Shown here one piece after another: positions 12,679 to 13,216 of a DNA stretch of 13,216 bases (position 1 is the stretch's first letter; each line of letters begins with the position of its first letter). Origin of the DNA: Korarchaeum sp964519515 (GTDB lineage: Archaea > Korarchaeota > Korarchaeia > Korarchaeales > Korarchaeaceae); assembly GCA_964519515.1 (NCBI GenBank), contig CAZFIJ010000076.1:1-13216 (forward strand), written 5' to 3'. The notes under the pieces were generated by a model. That model had not been told where the DNA came from. It searched no databases and saw only the letters and a list, made by a program, of their open reading frames with translations. A program made the translations under genes and the position numbers.

Positions 12679-13216
12679 ATGAATGAGAGGAATATAGTAT
12701 ACGCTATGCTTTATAGACAGTTGAAGAGATATTTTAGGGCTAGATCTAGGGTCTTAGGGACGATAATAAATCCCCTGATGTTCTTCCTCTTCTTGGGGAT
12801 GGGGTTCAGCGCTTCTATGAGGGGGATGTCAGCAGTCATGGGAGTGGATTACTTAGCCTTCTTAGCGCCCGGGATAGCTGTGATGACCGCTTTCTCCTCG
12901 AGCTTCATAGGAGGGATCTCAGTTATATGGGACAAGGAGTTCGGTTTCCTCAAGGAAGTACTAGTGGCCCCAGCTTCTAGGACTTACGCTATAATTGGGA
13001 GAGCCTTAGGGGATTCTATAACATCGACGCTTCAATCACTCCTGATAATAGCTTTCATGTACGTTATCGTACCATCTCTAAGGATAGAGGGGCTTCCGTT
13101 CGCGATCGCGATATGCTTCATAACTTCGCTAATGTTCAACAGTCTGGGGATAGCTATAGCCTCGAAGATGAGGAGCCCTGAGGGCTTCCAACTCATAGTG
13201 AACGTCTTGATATTCC
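12679..13216 (+). CDS. ABC-2-type permease, partial (runs off the window)
   Basis: The membrane partner of the ATPase; the first 179 residues are present. It starts MNERNIVYAMLYRQLKRYFR, an amphipathic cytoplasmic N terminus, followed by a first membrane helix at about 26-44 (INPLMFFLFLGMGF), a LAPGIAVMTAFSSSFIGGIS helix and a WDKEFGFLKEVLVAPASR coupling segment, the hallmark of ABC-2 permeases, then two more hydrophobic helices. GAGGTGAT at 12668-12675, overlapping the ATPase stop, is a near-perfect ribosome binding site. The 3' end is outside the window. Confidence 0.93.
   Translation, partial: MNERNIVYAMLYRQLKRYFRARSRVLGTIINPLMFFLFLGMGFSASMRGMSAVMGVDYLAFLAPGIAVMTAFSSSFIGGISVIWDKEFGFLKEVLVAPASRTYAIIGRALGDSITSTLQSLLIIAFMYVIVPSLRIEGLPFAIAICFITSLMFNSLGIAIASKMRSPEGFQLIVNVLIF

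Overview
The window reads as a piece of a hyperthermophilic archaeal genome, most likely from the TACK side; Korarchaeota is a guess from style, not proof. Support comes from A/T-rich TATA-like boxes about 25 nt upstream of starts (several genes look leaderless or short-leader), GGTGA/GAGGTGAT ribosome binding sites, heavy AGG/AGA arginine usage, and the gene families present (KptA, VapBC, archaeal CobN/ChlID, LEA14-like, PadR with an ABC exporter). No rRNA, tRNA, CRISPR array or insertion sequence was recognised.

Layout. 1-250 is a GC-rich stretch (64% over the first 240 bases by hand count) with hairpins and no convincing gene. A decayed CPBP-type membrane protease follows (260-514). Then come an RNA 2'-phosphotransferase KptA (minus), a small divergent ORF (1308-1433), a broken aspartyl-protease-like gene carrying an exact 37-bp direct repeat (1406-1844), a DUF2283-like small protein and a LysE-family exporter (both minus). 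From 2824 to 3614 there is no recognisable gene.

The core is a plus-strand metal-chelatase operon: a fused ChlI-ChlD protein (AAA+ plus VWA, 3615-5504) and a CobN/ChlH-type large subunit (5597-9343). No separate small ChlI subunit is visible. Just after the AAA+ module, a T4 run is followed immediately by a TGA in the -1 frame and by a potential stem-loop, so programmed frameshifting could yield a 326-residue ChlI-like small subunit from the same gene. Two very short ORFs, one coupled to the cobN start (5517-5600) and one overlapping its end (9336-9443), could be microproteins of the operon. The metal and tetrapyrrole substrate cannot be decided from the window.

Downstream on the minus strand lie a membrane-anchored LEA14/WHy-like protein and a VapBC toxin-antitoxin pair whose toxin is broken by one in-frame TGA while the antitoxin is intact. 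Another ORF split by an in-frame TGA follows (10877-11134, plus). The window ends in an operon of a PadR repressor, an ABC ATPase and an ABC-2 permease (cut by the window edge), the PadR start lying in an inverted repeat suited to autorepression.

Overall, a well-conserved chelatase locus and a drug-exporter-type operon are separated by stretches of decaying accessory genes.
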